DNA of 64,000 bases from Acanthosepion lycidas. Its lineage: Eukaryota > Mollusca > Cephalopoda > Sepiida > Sepiidae. Below are positions 51,478 through 63,358 of the stretch, one piece after another. The translations under genes and the position numbers were made by a program. Every line of letters starts with the position of its first letter. Position 1 is the stretch's first letter. The stretch lies in assembly GCA_963932145.1 (NCBI GenBank), contig CAWVQA010000091.1, positions 1-64,000 on the forward strand. The letters run 5' to 3'. The notes beneath the pieces were generated by a model that made no database searches, had not been told where the DNA came from, and was given only the letters and a program-made list of their open reading frames with translations.

Positions 51478-53277
51478 CTCATTGTGCATCGAATAGGCTA
51501 ATAAAATCACTACCAAAAATGACAAATCTTAATCGACTTTTTTTTTCGATACCCAAATAACGGGAACTGGGAACCCAAAGTTGAAGCTTCAAACGGCAAT
51601 TTAAGGCATTTATCTTGCAGCTAGCCTACCGGAAGTGGGGTTTATCAGATTCTCCAACTCATTGTGCATCGAATAGGCTAATAAAATCACTACCAAAAAT
51701 GACAAATCTTAATCGACTTTTTTTTTCGATACCCAAATAACGGGAACTGGGAACCCAAAGTTGAAGCTTCAAACGGCAATTTAAGGCATTTCTCTTGCAG
51801 CTAGGCTACCGGAAGTGGGGTTTATCAGATTCTCCAACTCATTGTGCATCGAATAGGCTAATAAAATCACTACCAAAAATGACAAATCTTAATCGACTTT
51901 TTTTTTCGATACCCAAATAACGGGAACTGTGAACCCAAAGTTGAAGCTTCAAACGGCAATTTAAGGCATTTCACTTGCAGCTAGGCTACCGGAAGTGGGG
52001 TTTATCAGATTCTCCAACTCATTGTGCATCGAATAGGCTAATAAAATCACTACCAAAAATGACAAATCTTAATCGACTTTTTTTTTCGATACCCAAATAA
52101 CGGGAACTGGGAACCCAAAGTTGAAGCTTCAAACGGCAATTTAAGGCATTTCTCTTGCAGCTAGCCTACCGGAAGTGGGGTTTATCAGATTCTCCAACTC
52201 ATTGTGCATCGAATAGGCTAATAAAATCACTACCAAAAATGACAAATCTTAATCGACTTTTTTTTTCGATACCCAAATAACGGGAACTGGGAACCCAAAG
52301 TTGAAGCTTCAAACGGCAATTTAAGGCATTTCTCTTGCAGCTAGGCTACCGGAAGTGGGGTTTATCAGATTCTCCAACTCATTGTGCATCGAATAGGCTA
52401 AAAAAATCACTACCAAAAATGACAAATCTTAATCGACTTTTTTTTTCGATACCCAAATAACGGGAACTGGGAACCCAAAGTTGAAGCTTCAAACGGCAAT
52501 TTAAGGCATTTCTCTTGCAGCTAGGCTACCGGAAGTGGGGTTTATCAGATTCTCCAACTCATTGTGCATCCAATAGGCTAATAAAATCACTACCAAAAAT
52601 GACAAATCTTAATCGACTTTTTTTTTCGATACCCAAATAACGGGAACTGGGAACCCAAAGTTGAAGCTTCAAACGGCAATTTAAGGCAATTTCCTTGCAG
52701 CTAGGCTACCGGAAGTGGGGTTTATCAGATTCTCCAACTCATTGTGCATCGAATAGGCTAAAAAAATCACTACCAAAAATGACAAATCTGAATCGACTTT
52801 TTTTTTCGATACCCAAATAACGGGAACTCGGAACCCAAAGTTGAAGCTTCAAACGGCAATTTAAGGCATTTCTCTTGCAGCTAGGCTACCGGAAGTGGGG
52901 TTTATCAGATTCTCCAACTCATTGTGCATCGAATAGGCTAAAAAAATCACTACCAAAAATGAAAAATCTTAATCGACTTTTTTTTTCGATACCCAAATAA
53001 CGGGAACTGGGAACCCAAAGTTGAAGCTTCAAACGGCAATTTAAGGCATTTCTCTTGCAGCTAGGCTACCGGAAGTGGGGTTTATCAGATTCTCCAACTC
53101 ATTGTGCATCGAATAGGCTAATAAAATCACTACCAAAAATGACAAATCTTAATCGACTTTTTTTTTCGATACCCAAATAACGGGAACTGGGAACCCAAAG
53201 TTGAAGCTTCAAACGGCAATTTAAGGCATTTCTCTTGCAGCTAGGCTACCGGAAGTGGGGTTTATCAGATTCTCCAA
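51478..53277 (+). repeat. 1800-bp 10-mer HOR, copy 2
   Basis: It matches copy 1 unit for unit but with T9 in the second unit. The catccaat unit (52558) has gained an extra change (ggcaattttcc), and the last unit (53098) lacks the tttatc mark. Two near-consensus units follow, then the disordered stretch. Confidence 0.88.
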
Positions 53278-54178
53278 CTCATTGTGCATCGAATAGGCTA
53301 ATAAAATCACTACCAAAAATGACAAATCTTAATCGACTTTTTTTTTCGATACCCAAATAACGGGAACTGGGAACCCAAAGTTGAAGCTTCAAACGGCAAT
53401 TTAAGGCATTTCTCTTGCAGCTAGGCTACCGGAAGTGGGGTTTATCAGATTCTCCAACTCATTGTGCATCGAATAGGCTAATAAAATCACTACCAAAAAT
53501 GACAAATCTTAATCGACTTTTTTTTTTCGATACCCAAATAACGGGAACTGGGAACCCAAAGTTGAAGCTTCAAACGGCAATTTAAGGCATTTCCCTTGCA
53601 GCTAGGCTACCGGAAGTGGGGTTTATCAGATTCTCCAACTCATTGTGCATCGAATAGGCTAATAAAATCACTACCAAAAATGACAAATCTTAATCGACTT
53701 TTTTTTTCGATACCCAAAAAACGGGAACTGGGAACCCAAAGTTGAAGCTTCAAACGGCAATTTAAGGCATTTCTCTTGCAGCTAGGCTACCGGAAGTGGG
53801 GTTTATCAGATTCTCCAACTCATTGTGCATCGAATAGGCTAATAAAATCACTACCAAAAATGACAAATCTTAATCGACTTTTTTTTTCGATACCCAAATA
53901 ACGGGAACTGGGAACCCAAAGTTGAAGCTTCAAACGGCAATTTAAGGCATTTCTCTTGCAGCTAGGCTACCGGAAGTGGGGTTTATCAGATTCTCCAACT
54001 CATTGTGCATCGAATAGGCTAATAAAATCACTACCAAAAATGACAAATCTTAATCGACTTTTTTTTTCGATACCCAAATAACGGGAACTGGGAACCCAAA
54101 GTTGAAGCTTCAAACGGCAATTTAAGGCATTTCTCTTGCAGCTAGGCTACCGGAAGTGGGGTTTATCAGATTCTCCAA
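53278..54178 (+). repeat. Near-consensus A units including one T10
   Basis: Five monomers. The second (53458-53638, 181 bp) has T10 and atttccc. The next has cccaaaaaacggg (T81A), a change also seen in the C46A/A41T units near 26.5, 29.0 and 30.8 kb. No HOR is evident. Confidence 0.75.
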
Positions 54179-54898
54179 CTCATTGTGCATCGAATAGGCT
54201 AATAAAATCACTACCAAAAATGACAAATCTTAATCGACTTTTTTTTTCGATACCCAAATAACGGGAACTGGGAACCCAAAGTTGAAGCTTCAAACGGCAA
54301 TTTAAGGCATTTCCCTTGCAGCTAGGCTACCGGAAGTGGGGTTTATCAGATTCTCCAACTGATTGTGCATCGAATAGGCTAAAAAAATCACTACCAAAAA
54401 TGACAAATCTTAATCGACTTTTTTTTTCGATACCCAAATAACGGGAACTGGGAACCCAAAGTTGAAGCTTCAAACGGCAATTTAAGGCATTTCTCTTGCA
54501 GCTAGGCTACCGGAAGTGGGGTTTATCAGATTCTCCAACTCATTGTGCATCGAATAGGCTAATAAAATCACTACCAAAAATGACAAATCTTAAACGACTT
54601 TTTTTTTCGATACCCAAATAACGGGAACTGGGAACCCAAAGTTGAAGCTTCAAACGGCAATTTAAGGCATTTCCATTGCAGCTAGGCTACCGGAAGTGGG
54701 GTTTATCAGATTCTCCAACTCATTGTGCATCGAATAGGCTAAAAACATCACTACCAAAAATGACAAATCTTAATCGACTTTTTTTTTCGATACCCAAATA
54801 ACGGGAACTGGGAACCCAAAGTTGAAGCTTCAAACGGCAATTTAAGGCATTTCTCTTGCAGCTAGGCTACCGGAAGTGGGGTTTATCAGATTCTCCAA
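54179..54898 (+). repeat. Condensed remote fragment of the 2878-bp HOR
   Basis: Four consecutive units carry, in order: atttccc (54179); aactgatt with A25 (54359); taaacgac with ttccatt (54539); and aaaaacatc with A25 (54719). In the 2878-bp HOR the same four marked units occur in this order but with five extra units between the second and third (35105-36004). This is therefore a deletion form of that HOR, 14 kb beyond its second copy. Confidence 0.75.
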
Positions 54899-56518
54899 CT
54901 CATTGTGCATCGAATAGGCTAATAAAATCACTACCAAAAATGACAAATCTTAATCGACTTTTTTTTTCGATACCCAAATAACGGGAACTGGGAACCCAAA
55001 GTTGAAGCTTCAAACGGCAATTTAAGGCATTTCTCTTGCAGCTAGGCTACCGGAAGTGGGGTTTATCAGATTCTCCAACTCATTGTGCATCGAATAGGCT
55101 AATAAAATCACTACCAAAAATGACAAATCTTAATCGACTTTTTTTTTCGATACCCAAATAACGGGAACTGGGAACCCAAAGTTGAAGCTTCAAACGGCAA
55201 TTTAAGGCATTTCTCTTGCAGCTAGGCTACCGGAAGTGGGGTTTATCAGATTCTCCAACTCATTGTGCATCGAATAGGCTAATAAAATCACTACCAAAAA
55301 TGACAAATCTTAATCGACTTTTTTTTTCGATACCCAAATAACGGGAACTGGGAACCCAAAGTTGAAGCTTCAAACGGCAATTTAAGGCATTTCGCTTGCA
55401 GCTAGGCTACCGGAAGTGGGGTTTATCAGATTCTCCAACTCATTGTGCATCGAATAGGCTAATAAAATCACTACCAAAAATGACAAATCTTAATCGACTT
55501 TTTTTTTCGATACCCAAATAACGGGAACTGGGAACCCAAAGTTGAAGCTTCAAACGGCAATTTAAGGCATTTCTCTTGCAGCTAGGCTACCGGAAGTGGG
55601 GTTTATCAGATTCTCCAACTCATTGTGCATCGAATAGGCTAATAAAATCACTACCAAAAATGACAAATCTTAATCGACTTTTTTTTTCGATACCCAAATA
55701 ACGGGAACTGGGAACCCAAAGTTGAAGCTTCAAACGGCAATTTAAGGCATTTCTCTTGCAGCTAGGCTACCGGAAGTGGGGTTTATCAGATTCTCCAACT
55801 CATTGTGCATCGAATAGGCTAATAAAATCACTACCAAAAATGACAAATCTTAATCGACTTTTTTTTTCGATACCCAAATAACGGGAACTGGGAACCCAAA
55901 GTTGAAGCTTCAAACGGCAATTTAAGGCATTTCTCTTGCAGCTAGGCTACCGGAAGTGGGGTTTATCAGATTCTCCAACTCATTGTGCATCGAATAGGCT
56001 AATAAAATCACTACCAAAAATGACAAATCTTAATCGACTTTTTTTTTCGATACCCAAATAACGGGAACTGGGAACCCAAAGTTGAAGCTTCAAACGGCAA
56101 TTTAAGGCATTTCTCTTGCAGCTAGGCTACCGGAAGTGGGGTTTATCAGATTCTCCAACTCATTGTGCATCGAATAGGCTAATAAAATCACTACCAAAAA
56201 TGACAAATCTTAATCGACTTTTTTTTTCGATACCCAAATAACGGGAACTGGGAACCCAAAGTTGAAGCTTCAAACGGCAATTTAAGGCATTTCTCTTGCA
56301 GCTAGGCTACCGGAAGTGGGGTTTATCAGATTCTCCAACTCATTGTGCATCGAATAGGCTAATAAAATCACTACCAAAAATGACAAATCTTAATCAACTC
56401 TTTTTTTCGATACCCAAATAACGGGAACTGGGAACCGAAAGTTGAAGCTTCAAACGGCAATTTAAGGCATTTCTCTTGCAGCTAGGCTACCGGAAGTGGG
56501 GTTTATCAGATTCTCCAA
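54899..56518 (+). repeat. Highly uniform subfamily A stretch
   Basis: Nine monomers, nearly all exactly the majority form. Exceptions are atttcgc in the unit containing 55381, and the last unit (56339), which has atcaactc and ccgaaag. No A25 unit occurs. Such uniformity suggests recent homogenisation by copies of the plain monomer. Confidence 0.8.
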
Positions 56519-58678
56519 CTCATTGTGCATCGAATAGGCTAATAAAATCACTACCAAAAATGACAAATCTTAATCGACTTTTTTTTTCGATACCCAAATA
56601 ACGGGAACTGGGAACCCAAAGTTGAAGCTTCAACCGGCAATTTAAGGCATTTCCCTTGCAGCTAGGCTACCGGAAGTGGGGTTTATCAGATTCTCCAACT
56701 CATTGTGCATCGAATAGGCTAAAAAAATCACTACCAAAAATGACAAATCTTAATCGACTTTTTTTTTCGATACCCAAATAACGGGAACTGGGAACCCAAA
56801 GTTGAAGCTTCAAACGGCAATTTAAGGCATTTCTCTTGCAGCTAGGCTACCGGAAGTGGGGTTTATCAGATTCTCCAACTCATTGTGCATCGAATAGGCT
56901 AATAAAATCACTACCAAAAATGACAAATCTTAATCGACTTTTTTTTTCGATACCCAAATAACGGGAACTGGGAACCCAAAGTTGAAGCTTCAAACGGCAA
57001 TTTAAGGCATTTCTCTTGCAGCTAGGCTACCGGAAGTGGGGTTTATCAGATTCTCCAACTCATTGTGCATCGAATAGGCTAATAAAATCACTACCAAAAA
57101 TGACAAATCTTAATCGACTTTTTTTTTCGATACCCAAATAACGGGAACTGGGAACCCAAAGTTGAAGCTTCAAACGGCAATTTAAGGCATTTCTCTTGCA
57201 GCTAGGCTACCGGAAGTGGGGTTTATCAGATTCTCCAACTCATTGTCCATCGAATAGGCTAATAAAATCACTACCAAAAATGACAAAACTTAATCGACTT
57301 TTTTTTTCGATACCCAAATAACGGGAACTGGGAACCCAAAGTTGAAGCTTCAAACGGCAATTTAAGGCATTTCTCTTGCAGCCCTGCTACCGGAAGTGGG
57401 GTTTATCAGATTCTCCAACTCATTGTGCATCGAATAGGCTAATAAAATCACTACCAAAAATGACAAATCTTAATCGACTTTTTTTTTCGATACCCAAATA
57501 ACGGGAACTGGGAACCCAAAGTTGAAGCTTCAAACGGCAATTTAAGGCATTTCTCTTGCAGCTAGGCTACCGGAAGTGGGGTTTATCAGATTCTCCAACT
57601 CATTGTGCATCGAATAGGCTAATAAAATCACTACCAAAAATGACAAATCTTAATCGACTTTTTTTTTCGATACCCAAATAACGGGAACTGGGAACCCAAA
57701 GTTGAAGCTTCAAACGGCAATTTAAGGCATTTCCCTTGCAGCTAGGCTACCGGAAGTGGGGTTTATCAGATTCTCCAACTCATTGTGCATCGAATAGGCT
57801 AAAAAAATCACTACCAAAAATGACAAATCTTAATCGACTTTTTTTTTCGATACCCAAATAACGGGAACTGGGAACCCAAAGTTGAAGCTTCAAACGGCAA
57901 TTTAAGGCATTTCTCTTGCAGCTAGGCTACCGGAAGTGGGGTTTATCAGATTCTCCAACTCATTGTGCATCGAATAGGCTAATAAAATCACTACCAAAAA
58001 TGACAAATCTTAATCGACTTTTTTTTTCGATACCCAAATAACGGGAACTGGGAACCCAAAGTTGAAGCTTCAAACGGCAATTTAAGGCATTTCTCTTGCA
58101 GCTAGGCTACCGGAAGTGGGGTTTATCAGATTCTCCAACTCATTGTGCATCGAATAGGCTAATAAAATCACTACCAAAAATGACAAATCTTAATCGACTT
58201 TTTTTTTCGATACCCAAATAACGGGAACTGGGAACCCAAAGTTGAAGCTTCAAACGGCAATTTAAGGCATTTCTCTTGCAGCTAGGCTACCGGAAGTGGG
58301 GTTTATCAGATTCTCCAACTCATTGTGCATCGAATAGGCTAATAAAATCACTACCAAAAATGACAAACCTTAATCGACTTTTTTTTCCGATACCCAAATA
58401 ACGGGAACTGGGAACCCAAAGTTGAAGCTTCAAACGGCAATTTAAGGCATTTCTCTTGCAGCTAGGCTACCGGAAGTGGGGTTTATCAGATTCTCCAACT
58501 CATTGTGCATCGAATAGGCTAATAAAATCACTACCAAAAATGACAAATCTTAATCGACTTTTTTTTTCGATACCCAAATAACGGGAACTGGGAACCCAAA
58601 GTTGAAGCTTCAAACGGCAATTTAAGGCATTTCTCTTGCAGCTAGGCTACCGGAAGTGGGGTTTATCAGATTCTCCAA
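56519..58678 (+). repeat. 1080-bp 6-mer duplication
   Basis: Two blocks lie at 56519-57598 and 57599-58678. Each opens with an atttccc unit followed by an A25 unit and four others. Private changes differ: aaccggc in the first unit of copy 1; gtccatc, caaaact and cagccctgc in 57239; and caaacctt with ttccgata (T69C) in 58319. The duplicate is supported only by the opening pair. These are the last A25 units in the window. Confidence 0.68.
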
Positions 58679-59398
58679 CTCATTGTGCATCGAATAGGCT
58701 AATAAAATCACTACCAAAAATGACAAATCTTAATCGACTTTTTTTTTCGATACCCAAATAACGGGAACTGGGTACCCAAAGTTGAAGCTTCAAACGGCAA
58801 TTTAAGGCATTTCTCTTGCAGCTAGGCTACCGGAAGTGGGGTTTATCAGATTCTCCAACTCATTGTGCATCGAATAGGCTAATAAAATCACTACCAAAAA
58901 TGACAAATCTTAATCGACTTTTTTTTTCGATACCCAAATAACGGGAACTGGGAACCCAAAGTTGAAGCTTCAAACGGCAATTTAAGGCATTTCTCTTGCA
59001 GCTAGGCTACCGGAAGTGGGGTTTATCAGATTCTCCAACTCATTGTGCATCGAATAGGCTAATAAAATCACTACCAAAAATGACAAATCTTAATCGACTT
59101 TTTTTTTCGATACCCAAATAACGGGAACTGGGAACCCAAAGTTGAAGCTTCAAACGGCAATTTAAGGCATTTCTCTTGCAGCTAGGCTACCGGAAGTGGG
59201 GTTTATCAGATTCTCCAACTCATTGTGCATCGAATAGGCTAATAAAATCACTACCAAAAATGACAAATCTTAATCGACTTTTTTTTTCGATACCCAAATA
59301 ACGGGAACTGGGAACCCAAAGTTGAAGCTTCAAACGGCAATTTAAGGCATTTCTCTTGCAGCTAGGCTACCGGAAGTGGGGTTTATCAGATTCTCCAA
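58679..59398 (+). repeat. Near-consensus A units before the A/C HOR
   Basis: Four monomers with only one visible mark, ggtaccc (A95T, creating a KpnI site) in the first. The last two may already belong to the 2160-bp repeat, since the corresponding units before its second copy (61199-61558) are also plain. Confidence 0.75.
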
Positions 59399-61558
59399 CT
59401 CATTGTGCATCGAATAGGCTAATAAAATCACTACCAAAAATGACAAATCTTAATCGACTTTTTTTTTCGATACCCAAATAACGGGAACTGGGAACCCAAA
59501 GTTGAAGCTTCAAACGGCAATTTAAGGCATTTCACTTGCAGCTAGGCTACCGGAAGTGGGGTTTATCAGATTCTCCAACTCATTGTGCATCGAATAGGCT
59601 AATAAAATCACTACCAAAAATGACAAATCTTAATCGACTTTTTTTTCCGATACCCAAATAACGGGAACTGGGAACCCAAAGTTGAAGCTTCAAACGGCAA
59701 TTTAAGGCATTTCTCTTGCAGCTAGGCTACCGGAAGTGGGGTTTATCAGATTCTCCAACTCATTGTGCATCGAATAGGCTAATAAAATCACTACCAAAAA
59801 TGACAAATCTTAATCGACATTTTTTTTCGATACCCAAATAACGGGAACTGGGAACCCAAAGTTGAAGCTTCAAACGGCAATTTAAGGCATTTCTCTTGCA
59901 GCTAGGCTACCGGAAGTGGGGTTTATCAGATTCTCCAACTCATTGTGCATCGAATAGGCTAATAAAATCACTACCAAAAATGACAAATCTTAATCGACTT
60001 TTTTTTTCGATACCCAAATAACGGGAACTGGGAACCCAAAGTTGAAGCTTCAAACGGCAATTTAAGGCATTTCTCTTGCAGCTAGGCTACCGGAAGTGGG
60101 CATTATCAGATTCTCCAACTCATTGTGCATCTAATAGGCGAATAAAATCACTACCAAAAATGACAAATCTTAATCGACTTTTTTTTACGATACCCAAATA
60201 ACGTGAACTGGGAACCCAAAGTTGAAGCTTCAAACGGCAATTTCAGGCATTTCTCTTGCCGCTAGGCTACCGGAAGTGGGGTTTATCAGATTCTCCAACT
60301 CATTGTGCATCTAATAGGCGAATAAAATCACTACCAAAAATGACAAATCTTAATCGACTTTTTTTTACGATACCCAAATAACGTGAACTGGGAACCCAAA
60401 GTTGAAGCTTCAAACGGCAATTTAAGGCATTTCTCTTGCAGCTAGGCTACCGGAAGTGGGGTTTATCAGATTCTCCAACTCATTGTGCATCTAATAGGCG
60501 AATAAAATCACTACCAAAAATGACAAATCTTAATCGACTTTTTTTTTCGATACCCAAATAACGTGAACTGGGAACCCAAAGTTGAAGCTTCAAACGGCAA
60601 TTTAAGGCATTTCTCTTGCAGCTAGGCTACCGGAAGTGGGCATTATCAGATTCTCCAACTCATTGTGCATCTAATAGGCGAATAAAATCACTACCAAAAA
60701 TGACAAATCTTAATCGACTTTTTTTTACGATACCCAAATAACGTGAACTGGGAACCCAAAGTTGAAGCTTCAAACGGCAATTTAAGGCATTTCTCTTGCC
60801 GCTAGGCTACCGGAAGTGGGGTTTATCAGATTCTCCAACTCATTGTGCATCTAATAGGCGAATAAAATCACTACCAAAAATGACAAATCTTAATCGACTT
60901 TTTTTTACGATACCCAAATAACGTGAACTGGGAACCCAAAGTTGAAGCTTCAAACGGCAATTTAAGGCATTTCTCTTGCAGCTAGGCTACCCGAAGTGGG
61001 CTTTATCAGATTCTCCAACTCATTGTGCATCTAATAGGCGAATAAAATCACTACCAAAAATGACAAATCTTAATCGACTTTTTTTTACGATACCCAAATA
61101 ACGTGAACTGGGAACCGAAAGTTGAAGCTTCAAACGGCAATTTAAGGCATTTCTCTTGCAGCTAGGCTACCGGAAGTGGGGTTTATCAGATTCTCCAACT
61201 CATTGTGCATCGAATAGGCTAATAAAATCACTACCAAAAATGACAAATCTTAATCGACTTTTTTTTTCGATACCCAAATAACGGGAACTGGGAACCCAAA
61301 GTTGAAGCTTCAAACGGCAATTTAAGGCATTTCTCTTGCAGCTAGGCTACCGGAAGTGGGGTTTATCAGATTCTCCAACTCATTGTGCATCGAATAGGCT
61401 AATAAAATCACTACCAAAAATGACAAATCTTAATCGACTTTTTTTTTCGATACCCAAATAACGGGAACTGGGAACCCAAAGTTGAAGCTTCAAACGGCAA
61501 TTTAAGGCATTTCTCTTGCAGCTAGGCTACCGGAAGTGGGGTTTATCAGATTCTCCAA
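59399..61558 (+). repeat. 2160-bp 12-mer A/C HOR, copy 1
   Basis: The order is: A with atttcac (59399); A with ttccgata (59579); A with cgacat (59759); A ending gggcattatc (59939); six C-type units (60119-61198); two plain A units (61199-61558). Copy 2 begins at 61559. The first six and later units match their counterparts by eye without difference, allowing for an inserted 720-bp duplication. Confidence 0.9.
60119..61198 (+). repeat. Subfamily C block (six monomers)
   Basis: C units share catctaatagg (G14T), ggcgaataa (T22G), G86T (acgtgaac) and usually T69A (eight T then acgata). The six are individually marked. C1 has tttcagg and ttgccg. C2 has the core changes only. C3 lacks T69A and ends gggcattatc. 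C4 has ttgccg. C5 has acccgaag and gggcttta. C6 has ccgaaag. These changes remove two TaqI sites and both CENP-B-like half-sites. T56 and G148 stay A-like, separating C from B. Confidence 0.92.
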
Positions 61559-61918
61559 CTCATTGTGCATCGAATAGGCTAATAAAATCACTACCAAAAA
61601 TGACAAATCTTAATCGACTTTTTTTTTCGATACCCAAATAACGGGAACTGGGAACCCAAAGTTGAAGCTTCAAACGGCAATTTAAGGCATTTCACTTGCA
61701 GCTAGGCTACCGGAAGTGGGGTTTATCAGATTCTCCAACTCATTGTGCATCGAATAGGCTAATAAAATCACTACCAAAAATGACAAATCTTAATCGACTT
61801 TTTTTTCCGATACCCAAATAACGGGAACTGGGAACCCAAAGTTGAAGCTTCAAACGGCAATTTAAGGCATTTCTCTTGCAGCTAGGCTACCGGAAGTGGG
61901 GTTTATCAGATTCTCCAA

Positions 61919-63358
61919 CTCATTGTGCATCGAATAGGCTAATAAAATCACTACCAAAAATGACAAATCTTAATCGACATTTTTTTTCGATACCCAAATA
62001 ACGGGAACTGGGAACCCAAAGTTGAAGCTTCAAACGGCAATTTAAGGCATTTCTCTTGCAGCTAGGCTACCGGAAGTGGGGTTTATCAGATTCTCCAACT
62101 CATTGTGCATCGAATAGGCTAATAAAATCACTACCAAAAATGACAAATCTTAATCGACTTTTTTTTTCGATACCCAAATAACGGGAACTGGGAACCCAAA
62201 GTTGAAGCTTCAAACGGCAATTTAAGGCATTTCTCTTGCAGCTAGGCTACCGGAAGTGGGCATTATCAGATTCTCCAACTCATTGTGCATCTAATAGGCG
62301 AATAAAATCACTACCAAAAATGACAAATCTTAATCGACTTTTTTTTACGATACCCAAATAACGTGAACTGGGAACCCAAAGTTGAAGCTTCAAACGGCAA
62401 TTTCAGGCATTTCTCTTGCCGCTAGGCTACCGGAAGTGGGGTTTATCAGATTCTCCAACTCATTGTGCATCTAATAGGCGAATAAAATCACTACCAAAAA
62501 TGACAAATCTTAATCGACTTTTTTTTACGATACCCAAATAACGTGAACTGGGAACCCAAAGTTGAAGCTTCAAACGGCAATTTAAGGCATTTCTCTTGCA
62601 GCTAGGCTACCGGAAGTGGGGTTTATCAGATTCTCCAACTCATTGTGCATCGAATAGGCTAATAAAATCACTACCAAAAATGACAAATCTTAATCGACAT
62701 TTTTTTTCGATACCCAAATAACGGGAACTGGGAACCCAAAGTTGAAGCTTCAAACGGCAATTTAAGGCATTTCTCTTGCAGCTAGGCTACCGGAAGTGGG
62801 GTTTATCAGATTCTCCAACTCATTGTGCATCGAATAGGCTAATAAAATCACTACCAAAAATGACAAATCTTAATCGACTTTTTTTTTCGATACCCAAATA
62901 ACGGGAACTGGGAACCCAAAGTTGAAGCTTCAAACGGCAATTTAAGGCATTTCTCTTGCAGCTAGGCTACCGGAAGTGGGCATTATCAGATTCTCCAACT
63001 CATTGTGCATCTAATAGGCGAATAAAATCACTACCAAAAATGACAAATCTTAATCGACTTTTTTTTACGATACCCAAATAACGTGAACTGGGAACCCAAA
63101 GTTGAAGCTTCAAACGGCAATTTCAGGCATTTCTCTTGCCGCTAGGCTACCGGAAGTGGGGTTTATCAGATTCTCCAACTCATTGTGCATCTAATAGGCG
63201 AATAAAATCACTACCAAAAATGACAAATCTTAATCGACTTTTTTTTACGATACCCAAATAACGTGAACTGGGAACCCAAAGTTGAAGCTTCAAACGGCAA
63301 TTTAAGGCATTTCTCTTGCAGCTAGGCTACCGGAAGTGGGGTTTATCAGATTCTCCAA
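61919..63358 (+). repeat. Perfect 720-bp tandem duplication (two A plus two C units)
   Basis: 61919-62638 and 62639-63358 appear identical base for base when read line by line. Each contains A/cgacat, A/cattatc, C1 (tttcagg, ttgccg) and C2. The same four units occur once at 59759-60478. The event is therefore younger than the 2160-bp duplication that contains it. Confidence 0.93.
62279..62638 (+). repeat. Subfamily C pair (C1, C2)
   Basis: Two C-type units are flanked by A units on both sides. The left one has tttcagg and ttgccg. The block is only two units long because the nested duplication restarts with A units directly after C2, instead of continuing to C3-C6. Confidence 0.9.
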
